Positions 1 to 10,452 are shown, numbered from the stretch's first letter. The stretch is 64,000 bases of DNA from Prorocentrum cordatum (GCA_963575745.1 CAUYUJ010022559.1:105199-169198); one strand, 5' to 3'. The notes: generated by a model from the letters alone, not told the origin. Numbers and translations: made by a program.

Positions 1-126
1 CGGAAACCAGGGCTTCCCACAATTGCGGGCTGCACGCCCTTGCCTCAGATGCTTCCCCCCAGTGGCATCATTAGCCGACGAGACCATGCGCTCAAGAGAA
101 AAACAACACATTGATGGGTACTTGAC

Positions 127-324
127 TTAGCCGAGGCCAGCTTGGTTTTTTAGATACGAGGTGGACAACGCCAACATTCCACCACTACTGGATGGGGTCG
201 TCGGGAAAAGGGAAATGGTGGCCTTCCGGTAAAGAGTGCGGCTAATCTGAACGACCTTTCCCCAGGGTTCCGGAATGCAGATCGACTCGAGCCAGCTTTG
301 TCCGGACACCCTGACGTGCTCCAC
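127..324 (-). CDS. Possible terminal exon, unrecognised protein
   Basis: An open minus-strand frame of about 65 codons ends in a stop at its left edge. The C-terminal half has ordinary protein-like composition, with mixed hydrophobic, Ser/Thr and basic residues and no low-complexity bias, unlike the repeats that follow. I recognise no domain. It could be the last exon of a gene lying mostly left of the window, or chance: a second minus-strand frame and a plus-strand frame overlap it. No promoter, polyadenylation signal or clear splice acceptor was identified. Confidence 0.15.
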   Translation of the reverse strand: MEHVRVSGQSWLESICIPEPWGKVVQISRTLYRKATISLFPTTPSSSGGMLALSTSYLKNQAGLG

Positions 325-473
325 GAAGACAAATGCTCAGGCTACCCCTCGCAACGACGAAAGGAATTGTTCAAAGTCGTTGCCATCGGCTCATCCCGCC
401 TCCCTGCGTGGAATTGGGGACAGAGGCCTCTTGGACGCCTCGGCCTCCCGGGGGCTTCTGGGGAGATCCGATC

Positions 474-660
474 TCTTTACAACCCGAACGACACTTTACA
501 ACCGAGGTGGGTCATTGTACAACCAGCAAAGGATCGACTTCCCTGAATGCCCTTTGAGAACGACCACTTTACTAACAGAGCAGCCCACTTTACAACCAGA
601 GCGACCACTTGACAACACAGACGGGGCCCTTTGCAACCACAACGGCCACTTTACAACCCG
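474..660 (+). repeat. ACTTTACAACC minisatellite, forward copy
   Basis: Degenerate repeats of about 20 bp around the core CACTTTACAACC. The same core in reverse complement (GGTTGTAAAGTG) recurs at 2,764-2,990, so this family flanks the satellites between them in opposite orientations. Confidence 0.75.
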
Positions 661-677
661 CCTTCAGAAGCGCGCGC

Positions 678-1092
678 GCGAGCGCTCTGCAGGGGCTTCT
701 GAAGCTTCTGAGCGCTTTTTCTGCAGAGGCATCTGGGCGCCTGAGCGCTTTGCAGAGGCTACTGAGCGCCTGAGCGCTGTGCAGAGGCATCTGAGCGCCT
801 GAGCGCTCTGCAGAGTCTTCTGAGCGCCTGACCGTTCTGCAAAGGATTACTACCTGAGCGCTCTGCAAAGGTTTCTTAGTGCACGAGCGCTCTGCAGAGG
901 CAGAGGCTTCTGATCGCCTGAGCGCTTTGCAGTTGCAGAGGCTTTTGAGCGCCTGAGCGATGTGCAGAGTCGTCTGGGCGCCTGAGCGCTCTGCAGCTGA
1001 GCGCCTGGGCGCTTTGCAGAGGATTATGAGTGCCTGGGCGCTTTGCAGAGGCTTCCGAGAGCCTGGGCGCTCTCGAGCGTCCTGAAACCTCT
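678..1092. repeat. 29-bp GAGCGCTCTGCAGAGG minisatellite
   Basis: Tandem units of about 29 bp built on GAGCGCYTGAGCGCTCTGCA and AGAGGCTTCT. Spacing is regular between about 743 and 830. No gene is seen; frames running through it are by-products. Confidence 0.85.
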
Positions 1093-1099
1093 GCAAAGC

Positions 1100-2010
1100 G
1101 AGAGCAACATGAACTAACGATTTCTTCTGCATGTTCCGCCCTCCTGGGTTCGCATGCTTCCGCAGTTGCGCAACACATGCGGTTTTTCGATTGCCAGACG
1201 ATGGGGCGCAAGGACAAACATGGCGTATGATGCAAAACACTGAATTTGAAATCCGCACGCGTCTGCTTGAGTTTTACAAGCGGCCTCTTGGTCACATGTT
1301 TGCCCTCCCGGGTACGCGTGCTTCCACGAATGCGAAAACATGTGGCTTGGCGAGTGGCAGACGATGAAGCGCGAGGGCGGGAGCTGCTTGCGCGGCCAAC
1401 AAAAACAACACATTGGCATCCACACGTGATGGCCCGATGGTTGCCATCGGTTTTTTGGCCACAATTTCCGCCCTCCTGGGGGCGCATGCTCGCAAGTGCG
1501 AAAGCACACGGGGTGTTCGTGGTTGTCAAAAGAGTAAGTGCAAGGACAAACGTAGTCTATTACATGGGTGCGAGGACAAACATAGTCTATGACATAGAAA
1601 ACGTAATTTGAAATCCACACGACGTGGCTGAATGTTACCATCGATTTCGTTTCCACATTTCCGCCCTCCTGGATTTGCATGCGACCGCGAATGCGAAAAC
1701 ATACGGTTGTGCGATTTGCCAAACGATGAGGGGCGAGGACTAAAGTTGTTTGGGAGGCCAAACACACGCATTGAAATCCACTTATACCAACCATATTTTT
1801 ACCATCGTTTTTTGGCAACTTCTCCGCCTTCCTGGGTGCGCATGCTTCCGCAATTATGAAAACGTAGTTGTTGTTGTTGCTATTGCCAGACGATGAGGCG
1901 CGACGACAAACATGGTTTCTGATGGCCAGACGATGAGGCGCACGTATTGGCTATAATTTTACCAACGACTTCTTGGCCACATCTCCGCTTTCCTGGGGGT
2001 TTGCGTGTCC
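1100..2010. repeat. ~165-bp satellite, six units
   Basis: The phrase TTCCGCCCTCCTGGGT (with variants) recurs near 1,130, 1,300, 1,464, 1,658, 1,818 and 1,981, a spacing of 160-194 bp. Between these lie TGCCAGACGATGRGGCGC and a GGACAAACATRG segment. Units are diverged, as in an old array. Confidence 0.85.
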
Positions 2011-2164
2011 CTCTGTGTCATTTTGCGGCGAGTGCTTACTGTTCTCGATTTCCTGAAGAAGGAGGATTTTCAGGCAGAGGTTACGAGACTTCAAACATCG
2101 ATGTAGACTTAGGGCATGGATGGGACAAAAAAGCGCCCAGGCCTGTCACCGGCCTGTAGCGGGA

Positions 2165-2760
2165 GGATATATATATATTGGATCTCGATTGGGTTTTGAT
2201 AGCTCTTTTTTGGGGATACCACAAGGACAACAATAGGACGCCAATCGGGGCACAACAAGAGTCAAAGAGGACAGGTTTCTGTTGAGTTGCAGTTGGGTCC
2301 TGGTGGGATCCCGGTAGCATGCCCGTATGGATCGAAAAGGAAGAATTCCGATTCGATTCCAAGGCGATATCCTTCGTATTCGCCAAATGATTCTGATGGG
2401 ATTCCAAGAAAGACGCATCCTACTGCTTTCGAATATAAGCCCCCAAGAATACCCACTGGGTTTCGACATCGTACCCCTGGTGCGTTTCCCGCAGCATTCT
2501 AAGAAGAAGGTTTCTCGGTTGAGCTCCAATGGGGTTTCCAACCGGCTTCCATCAGGAAGAGCCCCAACGGATTTCAATTGGAAGCGTCACTATCGGATCC
2601 CAATAGGACATCCGCAGGCCTTACATCGAGGAATTTTGTTGGATACCAATGCGATTCATCTGGTGCCAACGGGGTCCCAGTTGGAAGGGTGTCGATCTAT
2701 TTCCAATTGGATTCCGGTTGGATCCCATTAGGAATCCGCCACCTCAGAGATTCTCGCTTC
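2165..2760. repeat. Degenerate ~20-bp GGATCCC/GGATTCC repeat
   Basis: Loose tandem units around TTGGATCCCATTAGGAATCC. Units are strongly diverged. No gene seen. Confidence 0.6.
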
Positions 2761-2763
2761 AGA

Positions 2764-2990
2764 CGGGTCACTTTACAACCAACACGCTTCAGAGAGCAAT
2801 TTGTGTCTCCCTCACGTGGGCCCACGGAGATTTCGGAATTTGAATAACATGTGACGTTGATGTGCGTTTGTTCGCCTGGTTGTAAAGTGGCCTTTTTGGT
2901 TGTGAAGTGCCCTTCATGAAAAAACCCATGCTGGTTATAGAGTGCCCCAATCTGGTTGTAAAGTGGCTGCTCTGGTTGCAATGTGACCCA
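2764..2990 (-). repeat. ACTTTACAACC minisatellite, reverse copy
   Basis: GGTTGTAAAGTG and variants repeat from 2,877. One forward-oriented unit lies at 2,764-2,785. It is the inverted partner of 474-660. Confidence 0.7.
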
Positions 2991-3300
2991 CACGCGGCCT
3001 CTGGGGGGCTCATGCTGGCTTTTTTAAGGGGCCTATCAGGCCGTGGCTGCCCGTCCTGGGGCGATCGTTGGCTCATCTCTGGGAATCTTGTAGCGTTGGG
3101 AAACCGATGGGCGAGAGCACTCGCAGTGGGCAGTCTCGGGGGCCTCCTGAGCGGGCACGAAGCCTCTTTGGGCAGTCTCGGGGCCCGCCGAGGCCGTTGC
3201 GGAGCCTTCTTGGACCGTGTCGGGGGCATTTATATCAGAGTGAGGGGGCTGAACCGAACGGTCATTCACTGTCCCTGGGTGCGTGGCTGAAGTGGAATTC
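2991..3300. other. No gene seen; weak GGGGCCTC-type repeats
   Basis: Contains a few degenerate GTCTCGGGGGCC-like units related to the widespread GGCC repeat of this window. No supported coding exon. Confidence 0.4.
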
Positions 3301-3312
3301 CGCGAGGCGGAT

Positions 3313-3425
3313 TCTCGTTGTTGTTGTTGTTGTTGTGGTTGTCGTCGTCGTCGTCGTCATTGTTGTTCTTGTTGCTGCTGTTGTTGTTGTTGTCGTCGTC
3401 GTCGTCGTCGTCGTTGTCGTCGTCG

Positions 3426-3466
<41 letters not shown>

Positions 3467-3467
3467 G
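3313..3467. repeat. TTG/TCG trinucleotide microsatellite
   Basis: Interrupted (TTG)n and (TCG)n tract of about 155 bp. Confidence 0.97.
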
Positions 3468-3621
3468 AACATTATTACTTCTAAAGAATAATTATTGTTG
3501 GGACCCCTGGTGCACGACCCCCCCGCCGCGCCTAGGCCGCAGCCTCATTTTCATCATTTTCGTGAGGAAGTCTCAGGCAAAACGGGGGTCCGGATCCGGT
3601 TGTGTTGTTACGATCGGTTTT

Positions 3622-3714
3622 CCCTTGCAAAAAATCAGCTAAAGTGGACATTTCTTGTTCTAACATAACCAAACTTCAAGAATCCCTTGCAAAAAATAAG
3701 GTAAAGTGGACATT
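3622..3714 (+). repeat. Duplicated 31-bp CCCTTGCAAAAAAT box
   Basis: Two near-identical 31-bp copies at 3,622-3,652 and 3,684-3,714 share CCCTTGCAAAAAAT and TAAAGTGGACATT, 62 bp apart. The surrounding 3,480-4,200 stretch is AT-richer than the rest of the window. I see no convincing gene in it. Confidence 0.8.
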
Positions 3715-4225
3715 CGCGCGCGCAAGACGAAATCCTTCCAAAACCTTAGTTTTCGTAGCGATTTTAACATAAAAACATCAAAAAACCAATGGTTTTTCAA
3801 AAAAAAATGTCAAAATTTCATCCCGCGCGCTCTTGCGGATTCGTAGGAAACCCAACACTTTTTAATCATTTCTGTCAAACGGGCTTTTGCGAGCAACTTT
3901 TTCGAACTTCTGCAACAACGGTTGCGCACCTGCCAGGGCCATCATCCCTGTCAAATAATACCATGCGGGACACATTCGTTTTTTCTTCGCGCGCGCACGC
4001 CGTCGTCGTCGGCCGCGGGGCCCTGAATAGTAGCCACGGTCGTCCGCATGCCACGAAGTGAAGTGTCCGAACGTCATAGGGCGGGAAGCTGGGTGTGGGT
4101 GGTGGCGAAGAGTCGTTTGGAAATTTGGTAGAGCTTGAACCGGCCCCCCCACAAAGTGGGGGTATTGCCCGCCTCCTATGAAAACCCTGGCACTGGTGAG
4201 AACGGAGTGTCCCCACGTGCTAGTA

Positions 4226-4270
<45 letters not shown>

Positions 4271-4365
4271 GGTTGTGGGTTGTTTGTTGTTGGTTGTTGG
4301 TTGTTGTTGGTTGTTGTTTGTTGTTTGTTGTTTGTTGTTTGTTGTTTGTTGTTGTCGTCGTCCCA
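4226..4365. repeat. TTG microsatellite
   Basis: (TTG)n grading into TTGTTTG repeats. Confidence 0.97.
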
Positions 4366-4367
4366 CC

Positions 4368-4797
4368 CGCGACCCGCCCCGCGACCCGCCCGCGACCCAC
4401 CCGCGACCCACCCCGCGACCCACCCAAAATTTGTCGGCGCCTGCGGCAGGCTTCTTTTGCATTCGTTCCGGGTGGAGAACCTGCGACCCACTCGCGACCC
4501 AAATCGCGTTCAGTGTACAAATCAAAATGTTGGGCGCCTGCGGCGGGCTGTTTCCGAATTCCTTCCTGGTGGAGGTGGAGAGCCCGCGACCCACCCGCGA
4601 CCCAAACTACGTTCATTGAACAAGCCAAAACTTCGGCGCCTGCAGCGGCTTTCTTTACATTCGTTCCAGGTGGAGAACCTGCGACCCGAAATTTTCTCGG
4701 CGCCTGCGGCTTGCTGTTTCCGAATTCCTTCCTGGTGGAGGTGGAGAGCCCGCGACCCACCCGCGACCCAAACTACGTTCACTGAACAAGCCAAACA
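4368..4797 (+). repeat. Alternating A/B ~100-bp tandem repeat
   Basis: Four units start at GGCGCCTGCRGC near 4,435, 4,531, 4,635 and 4,699. Units 1 and 3 share TTCGTTCCRGGTGGAGAACC. Units 2 and 4 share TTCCTTCCTGGTGGAGGTGG and are almost identical to each other, so the array is a repeated A-B dimer. GCGACCCACCCGCGACCCA links units. Confidence 0.85.
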
Positions 4798-4799
4798 CG

Positions 4800-4805
4800 G
4801 AGGAG

Positions 4806-4837
<32 letters not shown>

Positions 4838-4924
4838 GGACGAGGACGCGGACGAGGAAGAGGAGGAGGAGGAGGAGGAGGAGCAGGAGGAGGAGGAGGA
4901 GGAGGAGGAGGAGGAGGAGGAGGG
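4800..4924. repeat. GAC/GAG microsatellite
   Basis: (GAC)n followed by (GAG)n. Confidence 0.97.
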
Positions 4925-5132
4925 CGCCATCGACAGGGAAGGTGAGGGCCACGAGGTCCGCCGGCTCGACACCCGCGTCGCCCGCGTCCGCCACCTCACT
5001 CTTATCCGCAATTGCGGGGTGCTACGGTAAAAAGGCCTCCTGGTCCGCCTTGGGGCCTCCTGACCGAAGGGCAGAAATCGGGCGACAGGTCCAGGGAAAT
5101 ACAGGAATTGGGCCTCGGGACTGAAGAGAGAT

Positions 5133-5507
5133 GTGTGTAATGCCTGGAACACCCCATGCCGCTCCTCGTTGCGCGGCGGCGGATGGGCGGGCTCCAGGCT
5201 TGTTGATGTTTTTTTCAGGGTGTTGCCTTTGCCGGGCATTGCCGATGGGGTGCCTTATCTTATAGTCGATGATTCGGTGTATTTGGTTTCTGCACGCTCT
5301 CGAATTTGGGCGAATGCACAACCCGTCGGGTTTCGTTCTCACGCCGCCGATCACGAGCTTTTCTTCCCGGCCAGATGGATTCGGCAAGCGACGATATTTT
5401 GGACGCCACGACGGCAGGGAATCGTAAGAAATGGCACGGGCGACGCGGTCGGCCGGCCTGAGCTTTGCGCCTTGGATTCTAGTCGCGACGCGCCAACGAG
5501 ATCATAA
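5133..5507 (+). CDS. Possible exon, unrecognised protein
   Basis: An open frame of about 124 codons lies in one of the few non-repetitive stretches of the left arm. Residues about 23-90 have balanced composition, with a hydrophobic run that includes PYLIVDDSVYLVSARS and several aromatic residues. I recognise no domain. An overlapping minus-strand frame (5,022-5,387) is equally open and basic, so strand and reality are both uncertain. A GGCC degenerate repeat begins shortly after its stop. No splice sites or promoter were identified. Confidence 0.15.
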   Translation: MCNAWNTPCRSSLRGGGWAGSRLVDVFFRVLPLPGIADGVPYLIVDDSVYLVSARSRIWANAQPVGFRSHAADHELFFPARWIRQATIFWTPRRQGIVRNGTGDAVGRPELCALDSSRDAPTRS

Positions 5508-5544
5508 TGGGGGGCAGGAGGGGGGAAGAGCTTCTCGGGTGATT

Positions 5545-5730
5545 GCTAGGGGCCCCTGACGCATCGCGAGGACTTCCCATGATGTGGGGGGGACTCTTAG
5601 GGGCCTCCCGGGGGGATCTCGGGGCATTTTCGCCGCATCCTGTGGCCTCTTTGTGTTTGTTGTGGTCGTGTCGGGGACGTGCGGGGTCCTCGGGGAGGCC
5701 TTGGGGGGTGGTCCAGGACTGGCGGTGGTT
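5545..5730 (-). repeat. Degenerate GGCC (GGGGCCTC) repeat tract
   Basis: Loose units of GGGGCCTCNNGGGG type, part of the family seen most clearly at 8,930-9,235 and 37,735-38,110. Confidence 0.55.
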
Positions 5731-5794
5731 TCGTTGTTTTCGCATGGCGCGCGGCGTTATGGCAAACGCAAGTTTTTGTTGATATTGTGAAACA

Positions 5795-6500
5795 TGGGTT
5801 TTTCTTTTCGTACGCGCGCGTGCGCGCCATGCGAACAACACATTGACTTGGCCAACTTAGCTTCGAAAACTGAATGATGGAAACGAATTGTTCCACTTAA
5901 ATTCTGGGGTGGGCCCCGACGTGGGAGGATGAATGGCGACACAGTGCGCGTGTCAAATTGAGCACATTTGAGCACGCGCGCGCTTGGTGGCCCACCCCAG
6001 GGCAGTTCACCCGAAAACTGCGTGCTGCCATCCATTTGTTTCACTGTATGCGGGGCTCCAACATGAGATGATACATTTTGCAGCGTCCAACTTTTGCAAC
6101 GCGCGCTTTGCGACGCCCACCTGGGCGCGTCACTCGCAAACTAGATGGTGAACACCACTCGTTTAACTTGTAATCTCGGCCCCAACATGAGACGATTAAT
6201 CGTGAATCGTCCAACTAGGGTCACCGAGCGCGCGCGCTGGGTGACTCAACCAGGGTGGGTCACCCGAAACCTAGGTGGTGACAACCATTGATTGCAGTTG
6301 TAGTCTGCGCCGCAACATGAGATGATTAATGCTGAAGCATCGAACTATTCTTATTGCGCGCGCGAGAACCAATGAAAAGGCACGGGCGGCACGCGTCACC
6401 CCGAACACTGACTGGTGAAAACCGTTTTTTTTCGTATGTATTTGGGGCCTCAATCTGAGATGATCAGCTGTGAAACAATATGCTTTCCATATTGCGCACG
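5795..6500 (+). repeat. ~130-bp satellite, five units
   Basis: CACCCGAAAACTG-like starts recur near 5,862, 6,009, 6,131, 6,261 and 6,397 (122-147 bp). Each is followed by a CCAACATGAGATGATTAAT-like block and a GCGCGCGCGCTGG block. Copies are diverged. Confidence 0.8.
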
Positions 6501-6524
6501 CGCGCGCACGCGCTCGCGGCCCCG

Positions 6525-6590
6525 TGCGAAAAATATCCAGGCGAAGGACCAGGCCATGTGCACTTGTGAGTGCCGTCGTTGTTGGCGATG
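6525..6590 (+). repeat. Conserved edge of the 90-bp satellite
   Basis: This non-satellite flank (AAAAATATCCAGGCGAAGGA and following) matches, in reverse complement, the flank at 58,470-58,540 next to the solo unit of the same satellite. The junction is therefore shared by the two loci. Confidence 0.65.
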
Positions 6591-7612
6591 CCTTCGGTGG
6601 AGCTCCCTCTGGGTGCGCAAAACGTGCGAGGGGTGTGCCGGATCGGGTGCGGGTGCAGCATGCGGATTGTGCCGCTTGGGCCTTCGGTGGGGTTCCCTAT
6701 GGAGGCACGAAACGTGTGGGGGGTGCGTCGACTCGGGTCCGGGTGCGCCATGCGGACTGTACCGTTGCTTTTGGTGGAGCTCCGTAAGGGGCCACGAAAC
6801 GCGCGGGAGGTGGCCGAATCGGGCGCTGGGACGCCATGCGGATTGTGCCACTGGGGCCTTCGGTGGAGCTCCCTAGGGGGCCGCGAAACGTGTGGAGCGT
6901 GTGCCGAATCGGGAGCGGGTACTCCATTCGGTTCGTGCCGCTGTGGCTTTCCTCTAGGGCCGCGAAACGTGTGTGGCTGGTGCCGAATCGGGCGCGGGTG
7001 CGCGATGCGGATTGCCGCTGCGGCTTTCGGTGGAGCTCCCAATGAATGAGGCAATCAAACGTGCGAGGGGTGCGTCGAATCGGGTGCGGGTACGTTATGC
7101 GGGCTGCGCCGCTGAGGCCTTGCGCGCGCGGGGTGTGTGCCGAATCGGGCGCGGGTGCGCAATGCGGACTGTGCCACTTGAGCCTTCGGTGGAGCTCCCC
7201 AGGGGGCCACTAAACGCGCGGGGGGCGCGCCGAATTGGATGCGGGTGCCCCATGCGGGCTATGCCGCGGGGGCCCTTCGGTGGATTTTGGACGGGTCCGC
7301 GAAATGTGTGAGGGGGGTGCCAAGTCGTGTGCGTATACGCCATGTGGACTGTGCCACTGGGGCTCTCGGTGAAGTTTCTATGGGTTTGCGAAACGTGTGA
7401 GGGGGGGTCTGCCGAATCTGGCGCAGGTACGCCACGCGGATTGTGCCGTCGGGGCCTTCGGTGGAGCTCTCCGTGGGGCCATAAAACAAGTGAGAGGTGT
7501 GCCGAATCGGGTGCGGGCACGCCGTGCGGACTGCACCACTGGGGCCCTCGGTGGATCTCCCACGGGGGCGCGAAACGTATGAGGGGTGCGCCGAGTCGGG
7601 TGCGGGTCGGCT
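6591..7612 (+). repeat. 90-bp satellite S1, array 1
   Basis: About 11 units of 80-93 bp, recognised by CCTTCGGTGGAGCTCCCT at about 6,591, 6,684, 6,770, 6,857, 7,025, 7,185 and on to 7,548. The unit also contains GCGAAACGTGTGAGGGGTG and GCCGAATCGGGTGCGGGTGC. Units are diverged. The reverse complement of the same satellite forms the homogeneous array at 56,612-58,115. Confidence 0.92.
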
Positions 7613-7689
7613 GAAATTGCAACCAAGAGCGATCGCCGTTTCGACTGACCTACCCCTGTCTCCGTCTGCCTGCATGTTAGACGTGAAGG

Positions 7690-7724
7690 GGACCAAGGTG
7701 CACTGGCGCGAGGCGCCAATGCAG
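7690..7724 (+). repeat. Palindromic GGCGC motif, copy 1
   Basis: GACCAAGGTGCACTGGCGCG followed by AGGCGCCAATGCAG forms a near-perfect hairpin. It is the most diverged of five copies (7.69, 16.47, 17.99, 19.94 and 36.96 kb). Unlike the others it has no long TA tract beside it. Confidence 0.75.
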
Positions 7725-8010
7725 TCTCCTCCGTGTACGGATGTGTATAAAGCCACTGTGAAACCGGTCTCGACTGCATGCTCGCGTCGTGCTTACAGGC
7801 GGGGCGAAGCTGCGCGCGCGGGCGCGAGGAGTGAACCAGTCGCTGCCAGGGAGAGCCCCGGGCCAAACCGGTGCCGTGCCCTCCCCCCGGTTGGCCGGGG
7901 GTGAGCCCCGGGGTGGTCCCGTGCTGCCCCCGTGCTGTGCCGCTGCCAGGTCGAAGCCCGGCCAGCTGATGCTGTGCCCTCCCCCCAGGCTGGCGGGCGG
8001 TGGCCTCGGG
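7725..8010. other. No gene seen
   Basis: GC-rich with short CCCCCGGTTGGCCGGGGG-like units; no supported coding exon. Confidence 0.4.
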
Positions 8011-8019
8011 GTGTCCCGA

Positions 8020-8122
8020 CGGTATCCCGATGGTGACCCGATGATGGTGTTCCGATGGTGTCCCAATGGCGTCCCAGTGGTGTCCCGATGGTGTCCCGAT
8101 GCTTGTCCCGATGCTTGTCCCG
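8020..8122. repeat. GGTGTCCCGAT minisatellite
   Basis: About eight 10-12 bp units of GGTGTCCCGAT type. Confidence 0.85.
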
Positions 8123-8408
8123 GGAGATCGCGCACTTGGGCTTGGCCCCCTCGCGCCCCCCAAGAGCCTCGCATCAAAGGGCACCCCCACCCAGGGGCCA
8201 CTCCTGCGAGTAGTCGATCCCGGTGCCCGCCCGCCCCCCCTCCCCTCCCCAGGAGTCGCCTTCGGGGCCCTCCGCAGGGCGCGGCCGACACCAGACGCGG
8301 CGCCGCGGCGGCGCTGATGCAGGCGCGCGGCCGCCCGGTCGCGCAGGGCGCCGCCGCCGCCGCGGCAGCCGCCGCCACCGTCGCTCCCCGGACTTCCGAC
8401 GATCCGAC

Positions 8409-8536
8409 GATTTGGGTTGAGTCGCTGCCCTCCTTTAACGACGGCGATAACCAGGATAAGCACGATAGCCACGATCGCAACGATGACAACGATAACAACG
8501 ATCACCACGATTTTTGGTTGAGTCGCTGCCCTCCTT
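8409..8536 (+). repeat. Direct 27-bp repeat around an AACGAT tract
   Basis: GGTTGAGTCGCTGCCCTCCT occurs at about 8,415 and 8,516. Between the copies lies an (AACGAT)n tract. A related AACGATCAC tract is at 46,325-46,490. Confidence 0.8.
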
Positions 8537-8643
8537 GTCTTCCTCTCCCTTCGTCACTCTCGTCCTGCTCTTTGTCTGTTGCCTTGACGCGGCCCATCTT
8601 CTCCCGCCTGCCCGCCCGCCAGCCCCCGCCTCTGGCCTCCGCC

Positions 8644-8745
8644 TCGGAGGAGGAGGAAGAGAGGCGGAGGAGGAGGAGGAGGAGGAGGAGCAGGAGGAGG
8701 AGGAGGAGGAGGAGGAGGAGGAGGAGGAGGAGGAGGAGGAGGTAA
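8644..8745. repeat. GGA microsatellite
   Basis: (GGA)n of about 100 bp with a few interruptions. Confidence 0.97.
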
Positions 8746-8859
8746 AGGAGGCTGAGGAAAAAGAGGCGGAGGTGGAGGAGGTAGATGATGGGGAAAAGAA
8801 AGGGGTGGTGAGGCCTGCAAGGAAAGCAGGGGCACCGGTATGCGCGCGCGCTCACATAT

Positions 8860-9740
8860 GGGTATTTATACAGTTTTACATGGCTGGGGACCCCGCTAAC
8901 GAATTGCGACCACCCTGGGCGCAAAATGCGGCCCCAAAGATGTCCAATACAGTTCTAAGGCGGCCCGAGAGCGCTCCAATACGGCCTCAGATGGGGCCAC
9001 AGGACAGCCCCACGACGGCCCGAGATACCACCAAGATGGCCCACGAGAGTACCGAGACGGCCCAAGACGGCCCCAAGAGGCTCCCAAGAGGACCTCAAGA
9101 CAGCCCCAGGGAACCCACAGCAGGAGCACACGACGGCCAGGGCCCCCCGAGACAGCCTACGAGGGCCCCACAGCGGTCCAACAGGGCCCCACGACGGTCC
9201 AGAAGGGCCTCTAAGGAAACCCGGGAACGCTCAACAACAGGGACTCGCCTCCCACTCCGTTCATGCCTCCCCCCTCTGTGCTCACGGCTGCTCCAGAGAC
9301 TGGGGCCCCAAGAGTTCGGCGCATTCGGACTTCCCCGTTGGACTCCTACACATGCGGCAGGTGAAATTTGTCACTCGGAGCTGGGTTTGGATTCCCTATC
9401 ACACGGATGGCTTTGCGTGTTTACCGTGCCCAAACTCACGTATGCATGTTTTTGGATCTGATTCTCCAATGTTCTAAATCTTCACTCGGAGTCTGATATT
9501 TCGTTTTTCATGTTCAACTTCCCCTGTCTATGTGACTGCCTTCTGACACTGAGATTCTTCGCACCGTGCATCGCCTGAATTGAAGGCGGAGTTTAGGACC
9601 GCGCCCAGGGAAGCGCTGAAGGATCAACTACAAGCTTCCATCCGAACCCAACAGGCACTCAAAGACCACCAGCATCTCAACAACAACTCCCGCTACATTT
9701 CCGGAAAACCTTCCAAGGAGGAGACCGCGCAACAAGTGGC
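8860..9740 (+). mobile_element. Composite dispersed repeat X, copy 1
   Basis: Homologous over most of its length to the minus-strand block at 37,205-38,215. Order: a leader ending in GGCTGGGGACCCC, then CCACCCTGGGCGC; a degenerate AAGACGGCCCCAAGAGGCTC array (8,930-9,235); then a tail that shares CTCGCCTCCCACTCC, TCCTACACATGCG, CACGGATGGCTTT, AACTCACGTA, GCGCCCAGGGAAG and AACAGGCACTC with the other copy. Over the best coding alignment, changes fall on all three codon positions, which argues against a conserved protein. No terminal inverted repeat was found, so its transposition class is unknown. Confidence 0.7.
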
Positions 9741-9790
9741 ACGCTTCCCCTGGCCCCTGGTTCTTGCAAGTTTGAAGAGAACACAAGGAG
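9553..9790 (+). CDS. Open frame in the X tail, exon-like
   Basis: An open frame follows a TGA at 9,550 and has a helix-like stretch (EALKDQLQASIRTQQALKDH) before it runs into the CAGGGC repeat. It lies inside repeat X. The second copy of X (minus strand, about 37,240-37,370) carries a one-base length difference within this stretch, so the frame is not conserved between copies. It is either a domesticated or relic coding segment of the repeat, or chance. No known domain. Confidence 0.15.
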
Positions 9791-9799
9791 GAGGCGCAG

Positions 9800-10445
9800 G
9801 TTGGGGGATCGACGGGTGGTGCTGGGGCCAGGGCTGGGGGGGAAGCTTTGCCCAGGGCCAGGGCCAGGGGGCTGGGACTCGGACCAGGGGCCACAGGTCT
9901 GGGTTGGGGCGAGGGGCCCAGGGGAAGGGCCAGGGGGGAAGGCTGGGCCCGGGGCCATCGGGGCGAGGGGGGCTGGGGCCAGGGTCAGGGGTGAGGTTGG
10001 GGGCCAGGGCCAGGACCAGGTGGACGACACGAGCGGAAGAGAAAGCGTCCAGGGCGAGGGGGGCTGAGGCCAGGGCCAGGGGGGGAGGCTGGGTTCAGGG
10101 CCAGGGCCAGCGGGGCGAAGGGGGCTGGGGCCAGGACCAGGGGGGGAGGCCGGGTCCAGGGCCTGGGACGAGAGGGGCTGGGGCCAGGACCAGGGGGGGA
10201 GGCTGGGGCCAGGGCCAGGGCCAGCGGGGCGAGGGAGTCTGGGGCCAGGGCCAGGGCAGGAGGCTGGGTTCAAGGTTCAAGGCTGGGGCCAGCAGGGTGA
10301 GGGGGCCAGGGCCAGGATCAGGGGGGAAGGTTGGGTCCAGGGCCACGACCAGGAGGACGCCGACGAACGAAAATACAGAGTCCAGGGCGAGGGGGGCTGG
10401 GACCAGGACCAGGCGGGGAGGCTGGGTCCAGGGCCAGGACCAGGA
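9800..10445 (+). repeat. GGCCAGGGCCAGGGG minisatellite, part 1
   Basis: Degenerate units of GGCCAGGGCCAGGGG plus GGGAGGCTGGG, strongly G-rich on the plus strand. Confidence 0.85.
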
Positions 10446-10451
10446 CCAGGA

Positions 10452-10452
10452 G

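Noticed and set aside
3313-3467. Poly-Asn, poly-Val or poly-Cys protein in the TTG/TCG tract
   Set aside because: All six frames are open because the tract is a trinucleotide repeat. There is no flanking domain.
7378-8508. A 376-codon minus-strand frame
   Set aside because: Built from S1 units, GGTGTCCCGAT repeats and an AACGAT tract. No protein family features.
9236-9480. Conserved protein in the X tail (GFPIxRMAL-like match between copies)
   Set aside because: A codon-by-codon comparison of the two copies shows changes spread about evenly over first, second and third positions, and one copy has an in-frame TGA. No sign of purifying selection.
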